Notes: generated from the letters alone by a model not told the origin. A DNA stretch of 64,000 nucleotides from Sphingobacteriales bacterium 44-15 (GCA_001899685.1 MKWG01000003.1:420889-484888), one strand, 5' to 3'; positions 8,226 to 18,580 are shown, counted from the stretch's first letter. A program made the numbers and translations.

Positions 8226-10550
8226 ATGCAAACACACAACCTGGGCTACCCGAGGATAGGCGGCCAACGGGAACTTAAAAAAGCGTCGGAGCAGTATTGG
8301 GCCGGCAAGCTTACGGCAAATCAATTGGGTCAGACCGGCAGCAGCATCCGTTTACACAACTGGCGGCTGCAAAAAGAAGCCGAGATAGATTGGGTGCCCT
8401 GTAATGATTTCTCTTTTTATGACCAGGTACTGGACACCTCACTGATGGTAGGAGCGATCCCTGCAAGGTATCACGACCTGATGCAGAATAAACAACTGCC
8501 TCACCTGGATCTTCTGTTTGCAATGGCAAGAGGATATCAAAAAGACGGGTATGATATCACAGCCATGGAAATGACAAAATGGTTTGATACCAACTACCAC
8601 TATATTGTTCCTGAATTTGTGGCCAATCAAAAGTTCAGCCTGTTTAATACAAAAGCACTGAACGAATTTGTTGAAGCAAAACAAAACGGTATACAGGCCA
8701 AGCCGGTTTTGCTGGGGCCGGTATCGTTCCTGTTGTTAGGTAAGGAAAAAGAAGCCGGGTTTCATCGCCTGGAACTGATAAGCAGGCTCCTACCTGTTTA
8801 TATAGATATTCTGACAAAGCTGGAGCAGGCAGGCGCATATTATGTGCAACTGGATGAGCCCTGTCTTTCACTGAATCTTACAGATGCGGAACGGCAGGTA
8901 TTACGCAAGACTTATACGGAGATTAAAAATAAGTTACCGCACTTACAGATCATCCTCGCCAGCTACTTTGAGTGTTATGGTGAAAACCTGAACACTGTCC
9001 TGGAATTACCCATCCAGGTATTGCACCTCGACCTGGTGCGTTGTCCTTCCCAGTTGGATGATATCCTGCAAACTGGCCTGGTGCGCAGCAAAACCATTCT
9101 TTCCCTCGGCGTTGTGGATGGAAGAAATATCTGGAAGAATGATTTTGAAAAATCGCTGGAGCTCATTAAAAAAGCCAACGCCAAAATAGGAGCGGAAAGG
9201 ATATGGATCAGCCCGTCCTGCTCGCTGCTGCACGTACCCTGCGACCTTGACCTGGAAACCAATGACAAAGTGTTAACGCCCGAGATTAAGCAATGGCTGG
9301 CATTTGCCAAACAGAAGATCGCGGAAGTAGTAGCGCTAAAGCAACTGGCAAGCGATGAGGAAAATGCAACGGTTAAAAGCAGGCTCGAAGAAAATATCCG
9401 GGCTAATCAGAACCGGAAAACTTCAACACTCATCCACAATGCAAAAGTGAAGGAAAGGGTAGCTGCGATCACAAATGCCGATGCCTCACGCACCAGTCCG
9501 TTTGCTTCGAGGAAAATCAAACAGCATGCGTCTTTAAACCTCCCGTTGTTTCCTACCACCACCATCGGTTCTTTTCCACAGACAACCGAAGTGCGCAACT
9601 GGAGGGCAAGATTGAAAAAGGGAGAGCTGACTCCTGAGCAATATGATGATCTGATCGCAAAAGAAACGGAAAAAGCTATTCGCTGGCAGGAAGAAATTGA
9701 TATTGATGTGCTGGTTCACGGCGAATTTGAACGTAATGATATGGTGGAGTATTTCGGAGAACAGCTCAACGGTTTCGTCTTTTCGAAAAATGGCTGGGTA
9801 CAGAGTTATGGCAGCCGTTGTGTGAAACCTCCCATTATTTATGGAGATGTAACCCGTCCCGAGCCTATGACAGTACGCTGGACATCTTATGCACAGTCGC
9901 TGACCGAAAAACAGGTTAAAGGAATGCTCACCGGTCCTGTTACCATTTTGCAATGGAGCTTTGTGCGCAATGATCAGCCGCGCAGCGAGACCTGTACGCA
10001 GATTGCGCTTGCCATCAGGGATGAAGTGGCAGACCTGGAAAAGGCTGGCATTAATATTATACAAATTGACGAACCCGCAATTCGCGAAGGATTACCGTTA
10101 CGTAAAGAAAACTGGCAGGAATACCTGCAGTGGGCGGTGCGAGCATTCCGGATCTCGGCAAGCGGGGTGAAGGATGAAACACAGATCCACACCCATATGT
10201 GCTATTCCGAATTTAATGATATCATTCAGAATATAGCCGATATGGATGCTGATGTCATCACTATCGAATGCAGCCGTTCACAAATGGAACTGTTAGATGC
10301 TTTTGCAGAGTTCAGGTATCCCAATGAAATTGGCCCGGGGGTATATGATATTCATTCTCCGCGTGTCCCGTCCAGACAGGAAATGGTTCAGCTTATGGAA
10401 AAGGCAAAAGCAGTTATTCCTACCGGTCAGCTTTGGGTTAACCCCGACTGTGGCTTAAAGACCAGGGGCTGGAATGAAACAAAAGCAGCACTTTTGGAAA
10501 TGGTGAATGCCGCTAAGGAATTACGGCAGCAGGTAGCGGTGAATGCCTGA
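8226..10550 (+). CDS. metE: 5-methyltetrahydropteroyltriglutamate-homocysteine methyltransferase
   Basis: This cobalamin-independent methionine synthase transfers the methyl group of 5-methyltetrahydrofolate (triglutamate) to homocysteine in the cytoplasm. The 774-residue length is normal for the two-barrel MetE. The N-terminus carries the LGYPRIGGQRELKKA folate-domain signature. The C-terminal barrel has TTTIGSFPQT and QIDEPAIREGLP, and the zinc ligands are in THMCYSEF (His, Cys), the following acidic strand and VNPDCGLKTRGW (Cys). The ATG at 8226 is preferred; a TTG two codons earlier is possible. Control by the upstream cobalamin riboswitch implies that the genome also has a B12-dependent MetH. 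Confidence 0.97.
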   Translation: MQTHNLGYPRIGGQRELKKASEQYWAGKLTANQLGQTGSSIRLHNWRLQKEAEIDWVPCNDFSFYDQVLDTSLMVGAIPARYHDLMQNKQLPHLDLLFAMARGYQKDGYDITAMEMTKWFDTNYHYIVPEFVANQKFSLFNTKALNEFVEAKQNGIQAKPVLLGPVSFLLLGKEKEAGFHRLELISRLLPVYIDILTKLEQAGAYYVQLDEPCLSLNLTDAERQVLRKTYTEIKNKLPHLQIILASYFECYGENLNTVLELPIQVLHLDLVRCPSQLDDILQTGLVRSKTILSLGVVDGRNIWKNDFEKSLELIKKANAKIGAERIWISPSCSLLHVPCDLDLETNDKVLTPEIKQWLAFAKQKIAEVVALKQLASDEENATVKSRLEENIRANQNRKTSTLIHNAKVKERVAAITNADASRTSPFASRKIKQHASLNLPLFPTTTIGSFPQTTEVRNWRARLKKGELTPEQYDDLIAKETEKAIRWQEEIDIDVLVHGEFERNDMVEYFGEQLNGFVFSKNGWVQSYGSRCVKPPIIYGDVTRPEPMTVRWTSYAQSLTEKQVKGMLTGPVTILQWSFVRNDQPRSETCTQIALAIRDEVADLEKAGINIIQIDEPAIREGLPLRKENWQEYLQWAVRAFRISASGVKDETQIHTHMCYSEFNDIIQNIADMDADVITIECSRSQMELLDAFAEFRYPNEIGPGVYDIHSPRVPSRQEMVQLMEKAKAVIPTGQLWVNPDCGLKTRGWNETKAALLEMVNAAKELRQQVAVNA

Positions 10551-10591
10551 CACATTTCAGGGCTGATCTCGTTTGTTTAAATGATAACGTC

Positions 10592-10634
10592 AGGAGAACG
10601 GGATTGCAGTGATGCAATCTCTTTCTCCTTTTTC
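10592..10634 (+). terminator. Rho-independent terminator after metE
   Basis: The GGAGAACGGGATTGCA arm pairs with TGCAATCTCTTTCTCC around a GTGA loop and is followed by TTTTTC, 40 bp past the metE stop. Confidence 0.75.
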
Positions 10635-10746
10635 TTAGATGAGTTACTTGTGTTGAAAACCTCCGGTATCCTATGTCAACAATAAGTATATCTTTATAAA
10701 GATGTAAAATATAAAACACAATGGCCTTCCGGTTAAAAATTAACCA

Positions 10747-11145
10747 TTGTTGAAAAAGCATGAGCTGAAATATTGTCCACGGTGCGGTAAAGATTTTGAA
10801 TGCAAAGTAGGAGATATCAATCGCTGTCAATGTACCACGGTCTTGATCAGCGGGGAAACCCGGCAGTTCCTTGAGCAAACCCATTACGACTGCCTGTGCA
10901 GCGCGTGTTTACAGCAAATTGATCACCTGGTAAGATACAGTCAGCAACATCTTTTTCCTGTGCAAAAAGAGATGCTGATAGAAGGGCTTCATTATACTAT
11001 TGAAAATGGTATGTTTGTGTTTACCGAACTCTACCATATCCAAAGAGGATACTGCTGCAGGAATGGTTGCCGGAACTGCGCGTATGGATTTAAAAAAACG
11101 GAAGAGAACGTCACTTGTTCACAAAAAACCAATTCACCCAAATAG
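10747..11145 (+). CDS. Cysteine-rich CWC protein fused to a DUF5522 domain
   Basis: The first ~60 residues match the cysteine-rich CWC family: CPRCGKDFECKVGDINRCQC, then CLCSACL, a probable zinc-binding knuckle. The second half (EGLHYTIENGMFVFTELYHI then RGYCCRNGCRNCAYGF) matches the DUF5522 family, whose closing Cys cluster also suggests metal binding. The two families are often encoded as separate small proteins; here they form one 132-residue product. No ATG is in frame downstream of the TAA at 10741, so translation must start at one of the tandem TTG codons at 10747 or 10750. The function is unknown. The gene converges on the kdp histidine kinase with only 11 bp between stops. Confidence 0.75.
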   Translation: MLKKHELKYCPRCGKDFECKVGDINRCQCTTVLISGETRQFLEQTHYDCLCSACLQQIDHLVRYSQQHLFPVQKEMLIEGLHYTIENGMFVFTELYHIQRGYCCRNGCRNCAYGFKKTEENVTCSQKTNSPK

Positions 11146-11156
11146 TACAGGACATC

Positions 11157-12842
11157 TTATATATATAAGTCAAACCCGAAAGTGCTACCGGAACCAATTT
11201 CGCTTTTTACCCATATCTTTCCCTGCTGCGCTTCTATAAATTCTTTGGAAATAGAAAGACCGAGCCCCGTACCTTGTGCGGGAGTACCGGGCACTTTGAA
11301 GAACCGGTCAAAGATCTTATCAAGGTATTCAGAGGGAATTCCAGGCCCCTGATCGGCTACGGAAAAGCGAATAGTCTTCTCATTTCGGGTGATCCTTACC
11401 GATATGGTACTATCAGCACCTGCATACCTGATCGCGTTAGTCAGGAAATTGTTTAATACCCAGGCTGTCTTTTCAGGATCTGCTTTCACCGCCGGTAGCC
11501 CCGGTTCATATTCGGTTACAATACGGATGTTTTTTTCTTTCGCTGCATTGAGCACCGTGCTAATAGCGTCGTCTGCTATCTGTATGGGAGCTACCGGTTG
11601 CAGATCAAGCTGGATCTTACCGGCTTCTACCTGCGACATATTCAATAATTCACTTAATATCCTCAGCATACGCTGATTGTCGAGCTTAAGATTATGAACG
11701 TATTCTTTCTGCTCTTCCGTCAGCTTACCTGTTCTTTCATCTTCTAACAACTTAATGCTGAAATCAGAAGAGGCCAGCGGAGTTTTGAGTTCATGGGAAA
11801 TGGTAGCGATAAAATTCGTTTTAGCAACATCCAGTTCTTTGAAAGAGGTAATGTTTTTCAATACAATTACCTTTCCGCTGCTGCCATCTTCAGAAATATC
11901 TGAGATCTCTTTTGTGAAATAGTTCTCGTGATTGTCCAGCACAACCTTGAAAGGGACCGTATTTTTTTCTTCGAGCAAAAAGCGGAACAAGTCATTTTTA
12001 GCGGCTATTTCGCTGATGGGCTTCCCCACTATATCTGCCGATTGCAGTCCAAGCAATTGGAGTGCCTGGTCGTTGGCAAAAAGAATGCGGCCATTTTTGT
12101 CAAAACCTATGCTGGCATCTTTGAGCCTGTTGATCACTGCCTCGGCACGTGTCTTCTCAAATATGATCTTATTCAGATTGCTATTCTCAAAATATTCCAG
12201 CCTTTCGGTCATCTGGTTGAAGGCCGAAGCCATTTCACCAAATTCATCTTTCCGGTCAAGATGTATCCGGTGATGGTAATTGCGGGCTGTTACCTGCTTA
12301 ATGCCTTCACTGATAGCATTGATCGGATCTGTTATGATGGAGGGAAAATTAAAAGTGAACGTAACCCCTATGATAAATATAATAGTCGCGATCAAAGAGA
12401 GGTAAGTAAGCGCTTTGTTAGCGGTTTTCGCAGCCCTGTCGTTCTTATTTTCGATCGCCCTCATATTCAGGCTCAAAACGTTTTGAAGCGCCGCTTCTAC
12501 CCGGGCGATCACTTCAGGAGAGCGATTGCCTGCGCGGAAGTCCTCGAAATATTTTCTGATAACAGCAGTAGCTTCTCTCTCTCCCGGCTCTGTAAGATTT
12601 TTTTCCTGCAGTGTAAGCATATTATCGAAACGAGCTGAAAAAGCAGGATCAACGGAGGCACTGTCCACATAGCGGAGCATCGCATGAGCATAATCAAGCG
12701 ATTCATAATTATTCTTTAGAATGCGCTGTGAGTCATTCTTCAGCCGCACAATATGGAAAATGCTGACCGAGCTTAAAAGCAGCAGTAAAATAAAAAGGAA
12801 GATGCTGCCCAACCTTATTTTTTGCTTAACCGAACCTGCCAT
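11157..12842 (-). CDS. Membrane sensor histidine kinase of the kdp locus (HAMP-PAS-HisKA-HATPase)
   Basis: The 561-residue kinase has two membrane helices (residues ~10-32 and ~145-167) flanking a ~110-residue helical periplasmic domain. These are followed by HAMP, a PAS domain (~240-340), a HisKA domain with phospho-acceptor His in SHELKTPL, and an HATPase with N box NNFLTNAIRYA, G1 DQGPGIP and G2 GTGLGLSIS. It is the last gene of the minus-strand kdp operon, just downstream of the kinase-less KdpD. In classic KdpD these parts form a single chain; here the sensor and the kinase are separate proteins. The likely partner is the NtrC-type regulator at 18952. Confidence 0.9.
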   Translation of the reverse strand: MAGSVKQKIRLGSIFLFILLLLLSSVSIFHIVRLKNDSQRILKNNYESLDYAHAMLRYVDSASVDPAFSARFDNMLTLQEKNLTEPGEREATAVIRKYFEDFRAGNRSPEVIARVEAALQNVLSLNMRAIENKNDRAAKTANKALTYLSLIATIIFIIGVTFTFNFPSIITDPINAISEGIKQVTARNYHHRIHLDRKDEFGEMASAFNQMTERLEYFENSNLNKIIFEKTRAEAVINRLKDASIGFDKNGRILFANDQALQLLGLQSADIVGKPISEIAAKNDLFRFLLEEKNTVPFKVVLDNHENYFTKEISDISEDGSSGKVIVLKNITSFKELDVAKTNFIATISHELKTPLASSDFSIKLLEDERTGKLTEEQKEYVHNLKLDNQRMLRILSELLNMSQVEAGKIQLDLQPVAPIQIADDAISTVLNAAKEKNIRIVTEYEPGLPAVKADPEKTAWVLNNFLTNAIRYAGADSTISVRITRNEKTIRFSVADQGPGIPSEYLDKIFDRFFKVPGTPAQGTGLGLSISKEFIEAQQGKIWVKSEIGSGSTFGFDLYI

Positions 12843-12843
12843 T

Positions 12844-13965
12844 TTAAGACAAAATTACAAGGTCTACATCATTAGCAGACAGCGCATTGAGTAACTGGTT
12901 GAATACGCCGGTGTTCCGGATGATCTGCCATAATTTTAAATGTGGTTTACCTATACATACTGTCGTGATTTTTTTCTCCGTTATCACTTCAAGGATTGCC
13001 AGTGAAATATCATCCGCTTTTTTCTGGATCACTTCACCGCCAAGTTCTGTTGCGTTCTTAAAATTATTGATCAGGTGGCGCTGTGCCGACAGCGAAATTT
13101 TACTGGATGATTCTTTAGGTGTTTGTACATAAAGCACATACCACTGACTATTGTAATACGAAGCCAGCCTGGCTGCCTTGCGTATGATGCGCTGCGCAAT
13201 TTCATGGTTAGACGAAATACAGGCCAGCAAACGTTCGTGCCGGAAAGAAGTGGCTTTTGATGCGATCTGGTAATCTACTTTTCGCTCTACCTGTCCTGCT
13301 ACTTCCTTCAATGCCAACTCCCGAAGTTGCAATATCTTTTCCGGTTGAAAAAAATTAATCAGCGCCTGCTGGATTTTACTATGGTCATAGATCTTTCCCT
13401 CCCTGAGCCGCCGGATCAGCTCATCTGCCGGCAGGTCAATATTTACGACTTCATCTGCAATCTGTAAAATTTTATCAGGAACTCTTTCTTTTACCTCAAT
13501 TCCCGTGATCTGTTTTACTTCTTCGTTAATGCTTTCGATGTGCTGAATGTTGACAGCCGTAATTACATCTATTCCTGCCTCCAGCACGTCCATCACATCC
13601 TGCCACCGCTTTTCATTTTTGCTTCCGGGAATATTGGTGTGGGCAAGCTCATCAATCAGCACTATTGCCGGATGCATCAGCAGGATGGCCTGCACGTCCA
13701 GTTCCTCCAACTGTTTTCCCTTATAAAAAACCTGTCGCCGGGGAATTTCGGGTAATCCTTCCAGCAAGGCATGTGTTTCCTTTCTGCCATGCGTTTCTAT
13801 ATACCCGATCTTTATATTTTTCCCATCAGCGAGCAACTGGTGCGCCTCCTGCAGCATACGATAGGTCTTACCCACGCCGGCGCTCATGCCAATATATACC
13901 TTCAGCTTCCCCTTTTGGTAAGAAGATACCGGCGAATAGGAGCTATCTTGTTGATCTGCAGACAT
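12844..13965 (-). CDS. kdpD: KdpD N-terminal sensor protein without kinase domain
   Basis: The 373-residue product is the cytoplasmic KdpD sensor domain: Walker A-like GMSAGVGKTYRML (residues ~25-37), a Walker B-like IVLIDELAHTN segment, then a UspA-like domain (~240-370) ending in NDVDLVILS. The four membrane helices and the histidine kinase of enterobacterial KdpD are absent. In E. coli this region senses K+ and regulates kinase/phosphatase balance, so here it would have to act in trans on the kinase at 11157. The ATG at 13965 lies 5 bp past the kdpC stop; an upstream ATG at 13995 would overlap kdpC by 26 bp. Confidence 0.9.
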   Translation of the reverse strand: MSADQQDSSYSPVSSYQKGKLKVYIGMSAGVGKTYRMLQEAHQLLADGKNIKIGYIETHGRKETHALLEGLPEIPRRQVFYKGKQLEELDVQAILLMHPAIVLIDELAHTNIPGSKNEKRWQDVMDVLEAGIDVITAVNIQHIESINEEVKQITGIEVKERVPDKILQIADEVVNIDLPADELIRRLREGKIYDHSKIQQALINFFQPEKILQLRELALKEVAGQVERKVDYQIASKATSFRHERLLACISSNHEIAQRIIRKAARLASYYNSQWYVLYVQTPKESSSKISLSAQRHLINNFKNATELGGEVIQKKADDISLAILEVITEKKITTVCIGKPHLKLWQIIRNTGVFNQLLNALSANDVDLVILS

Positions 13966-13969
13966 GAGT

Positions 13970-14527
13970 TTATTTTGCCAGTTTATCCAATGCAATATTG
14001 AGCTTTAACACATTGAGGATTTCAGGGCCTGCAAATGACTGCTCAATGTGTTGGGCGATCAGCACTTTGAGCTGCTTTTCTTCCAGTTTCCTGATACCGG
14101 CAATCCGTTTTACCTGAATATATGCCGATGCCGGAGAGATATGCGGATCCAGCCCACTGCCCGATGCGGTCACCATTTCTGCCGGGATCGCATCCTTTGT
14201 CACTCCCGGATTGTGCGCCAGGAAGCTGTCTATTCTTTCCTGCACGATCTTTAGATAATCAGGATTGGAAGGACCTTTGTTTGACCCTCCCGAACCTGCA
14301 GCATTATAATCTACCGCCGAAGGTCTTCCCCAAAAGTATTTATCATCGGTAAATTTCTGACCTATCAGCGCATATCCAACACTCTTGCCGTTAACGGTCA
14401 GCTTCTGACCGCCGCCTTCGCCAGGGGTCATTTTCCCGATCAAACCTACGATGCCGAAATATAGTACACAACAAATGAGGATCATTACGATGGTAAGCTT
14501 AACAGATGTCCATAAATAATTTTTCAT
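13970..14527 (-). CDS. kdpC: K+-transporting ATPase subunit C
   Basis: The 185-residue protein has one N-terminal membrane helix (residues ~8-30) and the family's periplasmic motifs: FTDDKYFWGRPSA, GGSNKGPSNPDY, VTASGSGLDPHISPASA and a terminal LNVLKLNIALD. KdpC binds KdpA/KdpB and stabilises the complex. The normal length and all signature blocks are present. It sits between kdpB (11 bp upstream) and the kdpD sensor gene in a tight minus-strand operon. Confidence 0.97.
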   Translation of the reverse strand: MKNYLWTSVKLTIVMILICCVLYFGIVGLIGKMTPGEGGGQKLTVNGKSVGYALIGQKFTDDKYFWGRPSAVDYNAAGSGGSNKGPSNPDYLKIVQERIDSFLAHNPGVTKDAIPAEMVTASGSGLDPHISPASAYIQVKRIAGIRKLEEKQLKVLIAQHIEQSFAGPEILNVLKLNIALDKLAK

Positions 14528-14538
14528 GTGTTGTTTTT

Positions 14539-16605
14539 TTACATGAATGTTGCAAGCAACATGTCAATTAATTTAATACCAATAAAAGGAACAATAATGC
14601 CGCCGATGCCATATATCAGGAGATTCCTGCGCAACAGCGCAGAAGCGCCTATTGGCTTATAATCTACTCCTTTTAATGCCAGTGGGATCAATAGCGGGAT
14701 AATGATGGCATTGAAAATAACTGCTGATAATATAGCCGATTCCGGGCTTTTCAGGTGCATGATATTCAAGCCCTGCAATGCAGGAATGGAAGCAATGAAC
14801 AGCGCCGGAACGATGGCGAAGTATTTTGCCACATCGTTGGCAATGGAAAAGGTCGTTAAAGTGCCCCTGGTGATCAGCAATTGTTTTCCGATCTCTACAA
14901 CTTCTATGAGCTTGGTAGGATCATTGTCGAGGTCAACCATGTTACCTGCCTCTTTAGCTGCCTGGGTACCGCTGTTCATAGCCACACCTACATCAGCCTG
15001 CGCAAGTGCCGGCGCATCGTTGGTACCGTCGCCCATCATGGCCACGAGTTTCCCGTTGCCCTGTTCGGCACGGATGTAGTTCATCTTGTCTTCCGGTTTT
15101 GCTTCAGCAATAAAATCATCTACACCGGCCTTGCCGGCAATATATTTTGCCGTGAGCGGATTATCGCCGGTTACCATAACTGTTTTCACGCCCATTTTAC
15201 GCAACCGGTCAAAGCGTTCTTTGATGCCCGGTTTGATGATATCCTGCAATTCGATCACACCTTTTACTTCGTTGTTGGCAGCTACCACCAGTGGAGTGCC
15301 TCCATTTTCAGCAATGATATTGACCTGCCTGCTTAAATTTTCCGGGAAAGTATTGCCTGCCGCGGTAACCATATTACGGATGGTGTCCTGCGCACCCTTT
15401 CTGATCTTCAGGTTATAATTTATGTTCACGCCACTGCTGCGCGTCTCCGCTGTGAAGGGAATAAATTCCATGTTTTTTTCTTTTTTATGGGAGATGCCCT
15501 TTTGTCCACCCAGTTCAACAACAGACTTTCCTTCGGGAGTATCGTCGGCAAGAGAACTGAGCACTGCCATTTCAATAAACTCGTCTTCGGCTATTCCGTT
15601 TGCAGGATAAAAACCGGTAGCCTTCCTGTTGCCAATAGTAATGGTACCTGTTTTATCTAACAGCAATGTGTCAACATCGCCCGCTGTTTCAACTGCCTTA
15701 CCGCTTTTGGCGATGATATTGGCCCTGAGCGCGCGGTCCATTCCTGCAATACCAATGGCAGATAAAAGTCCGCCGATGGTGGTAGGTATCAGGCAAACGA
15801 ACAGCGATATAAAAGCTGCGATGGTGATGGGCGTGCCGGCATAGTCTGCAAAAGGTTTCAGTGTCACGCACACAATAATGAATACTATAGTGAAAGAAGC
15901 CAGCAAAATGGTCAATGCTATTTCATTCGGCGTTTTTTTCCGGTTAGCCCCTTCTACCAAGGCGATCATTTTATCCAAGAAAGTTTCTCCGGGCGCCGTA
16001 GTTACTTTTACAACGATCCTGTCCGACAATACTTTGGTACCGCCTGTAACCGAAGACCTGTCGCCGCCTGCCTCCCTGATCACAGGCGCCGACTCACCGG
16101 TGATAGCGCTTTCGTCCACTGTTGCAATGCCTTCTACAATTTCACCATCCATGGGAATTATATCACCCGCTTCACAAATAAACCTGTCGCCCAGTGTAAG
16201 CTGTGCCGAAGAAATGACCTTCACTTCATTTACAAAAATTTCACCTACGGCAAATATCTTCTTCGCCGGTGTGTCCTGCCGGGTTTTGCGGAGACTTTCT
16301 GCCTGCGCCTTGCCTCTTGCTTCGGCGATAGCTTCAGCGAAATTGGCAAACAGCACCGTCAGGAAAAGAATGATAAAAACGCCAATATTATAGCCGACGG
16401 AGCCTTGTTCGCGGCTGCCGGTCACCAGCGCATAAAGCACTACTGCAAACATCACCATTGTCCCGATCTCTACGGTAAACATCACCGGATTTTTGATCAT
16501 CAGGGCAGGTTTGAGTTTTATGAAGGATTGCTTTAAAGCTTCTTGCACCAGATTGCCCTGGAACAAGGTTGTTTTATTATTTTTATGAATAGTCATAGTG
16601 ATCAA
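14539..16605 (-). CDS. kdpB: K+-transporting ATPase ATP-binding subunit B
   Basis: This 688-residue P-type ATPase powers the Kdp potassium pump. The phosphorylation motif DKTGTIT contains the catalytic Asp. The TGES actuator-domain motif is in [10 protein letters not shown], and [10 protein letters not shown] plus [18 protein letters not shown] form the hinge. Seven or so membrane helices are visible. It lies between kdpA (6 bp) and kdpC (11 bp). Confidence 0.98.
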   Translation of the reverse strand: MITMTIHKNNKTTLFQGNLVQEALKQSFIKLKPALMIKNPVMFTVEIGTMVMFAVVLYALVTGSREQGSVGYNIGVFIILFLTVLFANFAEAIAEARGKAQAESLRKTRQDTPAKKIFAVGEIFVNEVKVISSAQLTLGDRFICEAGDIIPMDGEIVEGIATVDESAITGESAPVIREAGGDRSSVTGGTKVLSDRIVVKVTTAPGETFLDKMIALVEGANRKKTPNEIALTILLASFTIVFIIVCVTLKPFADYAGTPITIAAFISLFVCLIPTTIGGLLSAIGIAGMDRALRANIIAKSGKAVETAGDVDTLLLDKTGTITIGNRKATGFYPANGIAEDEFIEMAVLSSLADDTPEGKSVVELGGQKGISHKKEKNMEFIPFTAETRSSGVNINYNLKIRKGAQDTIRNMVTAAGNTFPENLSRQVNIIAENGGTPLVVAANNEVKGVIELQDIIKPGIKERFDRLRKMGVKTVMVTGDNPLTAKYIAGKAGVDDFIAEAKPEDKMNYIRAEQGNGKLVAMMGDGTNDAPALAQADVGVAMNSGTQAAKEAGNMVDLDNDPTKLIEVVEIGKQLLITRGTLTTFSIANDVAKYFAIVPALFIASIPALQGLNIMHLKSPESAILSAVIFNAIIIPLLIPLALKGVDYKPIGASALLRRNLLIYGIGGIIVPFIGIKLIDMLLATFM

Positions 16606-16611
16606 TCAATT

Positions 16612-18327
16612 TTATTTCATCGAAAAGAATTCAGCGATGGGACCTAATGTCAGCGCAGGAAAATAAGACAGCGCGTTGATGATGATAATTACTGCCAGTG
16701 TCATCACACCAAAAGTGGCGGAATTTACTTTCAGCGTTCCGGCAGATCCGGGAATGTATTTTTTTCTTGCCAGCAACCCGGCAATAGCTATGGGCCCGAT
16801 AATAGGTAGAAAGCGTCCGAGCAGCAGGATAAATCCTGTAACCACATTCCAGAAAATATTATTATCACTCAATCCTTCAAATCCGCTTCCGTTATTGGCG
16901 TTGGCAGATACATTCTCATACAGCATCTCACTAAAGCCGTGATAAGATGGGTTATTCAGCCAGTTGCCCGGTTGCACTACCCAATCCGCCTGCGCATGGT
17001 GCACATTAAAATAAGCTGCCAGCGCTGTTCCTGTCATGATCAAAAAGGGGGAAAGCAATGTAATGAGCGCTGCGATCTTGATCTCCTGGGCTTCTACTTT
17101 ATGTCCCATAAACTCCGGCGTTCTCCCCACCATCAATCCGGAAATGAACACGGCAACGATCAGGTAAATAAAATAGTTAAGCAGCCCTACACCGCAACCG
17201 CCGTAAAAAGAATTGATCATCATTGCCAGCATCTCGTTCATTCCCGATAAAGGCATCGAGCTGTCATGCATAGCATTTACAGAACCAGTGGAGATCACCG
17301 TAGTAACAATGCTCCAGAACCCAGACATTGCCGGACCCAGCCTTACTTCTTTACCTTCCATAGCTCCGTTAGCCTGCGATACCCCAAGCGCTGCAATAGC
17401 CGGATTGCCTTTAATTTCCTGTATTACAGTTGGTACTGCCAGGCATAAAAAACCCACGGTCATTATACCGAAAATGACATACGCCAGCTTTTTTTGTCGG
17501 ATAAAAAAGCCAAAGGCAACTATCATGGCAAGCGGAATGATCAATTGTGCAACCAGTTCCGTTGTATTGGTAATATAATTGGGATTTTCCAACGGATGCG
17601 CGGAATTGGCGCCAAACCAACCTCCACCGTTGGTACCTAAATGTTTGATCGCGATCATACCGGCTGCCGGTCCGCGGCTCACCTGCAGGCTATCACCCTG
17701 GAGTGTTACAAGACTGTCTTTTCCTTCCAATGAAGTGGGCGTACCATTAAAAGCGAGAATAGCTGCCATAACAATGCTGAGTGGCAGCAGCAGGCGTGTG
17801 ACCGACCTGGTAAAATACACGTAAAAATTACCGAGACGACCTGTTGTTTTATCCCGCAAAGCGCGGAAGAAGATCACTGCGGAAGCAATGCCGGTTGCAG
17901 CGGAAACAAACATCAAAAAAGCCATTACTGCTATTTGCGTGAGGTAGGTAACACCTGTTTCTCCGCTGTAGTGCTGCAGGTTGCAGTTCACCAAAAAAGA
18001 GATCGCGGTATTAAATGCGAGGTCAGGTGTTTGCGAAGGATTGCCGTCGGGGTTTAAAAACAAACTGCCCTGTGCTATGAGCATAACAAAAGCATAAACC
18101 AGCCAAACCAAATTAATAGTGAGCATCGCTTTCATATTCTGCTTCCAATCCATTTCCTTTAATGGATCAATGCCGCAGATGCGATAGATCAATCTTTCAA
18201 CAGGATTCAAAAAATCAAGAAAAGTTCTTTTGCCGCCAAACATATTAGAAATATAAATGCCAAGTGGAAATGCAATGGCGAGCGCAATTCCAAAAGTGAT
18301 AACAATGCCGGATATTTCTGTGTTCAT
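16612..18327 (-). CDS. kdpA: K+-transporting ATPase subunit A
   Basis: The 571-residue K+-binding and translocating subunit has about ten membrane helices. Selectivity-filter loops of the SKT superfamily are recognisable in FLVNCNLQHYSGE, LGTNGGGWFGANSAHPLENP, SFYGGCGVGLLNY and SANANNGSGFEGL. The length is typical. It follows kdpF by 18 bp and precedes kdpB by 6 bp. Confidence 0.98.
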   Translation of the reverse strand: MNTEISGIVITFGIALAIAFPLGIYISNMFGGKRTFLDFLNPVERLIYRICGIDPLKEMDWKQNMKAMLTINLVWLVYAFVMLIAQGSLFLNPDGNPSQTPDLAFNTAISFLVNCNLQHYSGETGVTYLTQIAVMAFLMFVSAATGIASAVIFFRALRDKTTGRLGNFYVYFTRSVTRLLLPLSIVMAAILAFNGTPTSLEGKDSLVTLQGDSLQVSRGPAAGMIAIKHLGTNGGGWFGANSAHPLENPNYITNTTELVAQLIIPLAMIVAFGFFIRQKKLAYVIFGIMTVGFLCLAVPTVIQEIKGNPAIAALGVSQANGAMEGKEVRLGPAMSGFWSIVTTVISTGSVNAMHDSSMPLSGMNEMLAMMINSFYGGCGVGLLNYFIYLIVAVFISGLMVGRTPEFMGHKVEAQEIKIAALITLLSPFLIMTGTALAAYFNVHHAQADWVVQPGNWLNNPSYHGFSEMLYENVSANANNGSGFEGLSDNNIFWNVVTGFILLLGRFLPIIGPIAIAGLLARKKYIPGSAGTLKVNSATFGVMTLAVIIIINALSYFPALTLGPIAEFFSMK

Positions 18328-18345
18328 TGTACGAGAATTTCAGGT

Positions 18346-18423
18346 TTAAAATTTTTCTGGTTTTATCAGCACGTAACACAGATAGATAAATACCAGGATC
18401 GCGAGTATAAAAAGTGCAGTCAT
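18346..18423 (-). CDS. kdpF: K+-transporting ATPase small subunit F
   Basis: This 25-residue ORF translates as one hydrophobic helix (TALFILAILVFIYLCYVLI) ending in KPEKF. The short Y-x-L-I then P/A-E-x-F tail matches KdpF, the single-pass subunit that stabilises KdpABC. It sits directly upstream of kdpA. Tandem ATG codons (18426 and 18423) leave the start uncertain by one residue. Confidence 0.85.
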   Translation of the reverse strand: MTALFILAILVFIYLCYVLIKPEKF

Positions 18424-18431
18424 CATAACTT

Positions 18432-18515
18432 TTAAATTTTATCAAAAAAGTCAATGGATCTGAAGAATAGCCAAAAGCAGAGCAAACCTGCCAACAGGAG
18501 CAGTAGGATCATCAT
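18432..18515 (-). CDS. Tiny hydrophobic membrane ORF upstream of kdpF (27 aa)
   Basis: MMILLLLLAGLLCFWLFF is followed by RSIDFFDKI and a TAA stop. It is a single membrane helix with a short charged tail, 8 bp upstream of kdpF and on the same strand. I do not recognise a named family. Position and composition suggest an additional small subunit or regulator of the Kdp complex. It is too short for coding statistics, so tight operon packing is the main support. Confidence 0.55.
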   Translation of the reverse strand: MMILLLLLAGLLCFWLFFRSIDFFDKI

Positions 18516-18580
18516 ATGCGTATTTATGTTTAAAAAATAGTGTCATTTTATTATTATCTTCTGCCTGTATTCAATCTTCA

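Noticed and set aside
9534..10064. 176-codon minus-strand ORF
   Set aside because: It is antisense to the conserved catalytic barrel of metE and has no family features.
11928..12638. 236-codon plus-strand ORF
   Set aside because: It lies antisense to the histidine kinase, whose HAMP, PAS and HisKA motifs are clear on the minus strand. Its product has no recognisable domain.
14702..16393. Series of plus-strand ORFs of 60-170 codons
   Set aside because: All are shadows of kdpB, whose P-type ATPase motifs are continuous on the minus strand.
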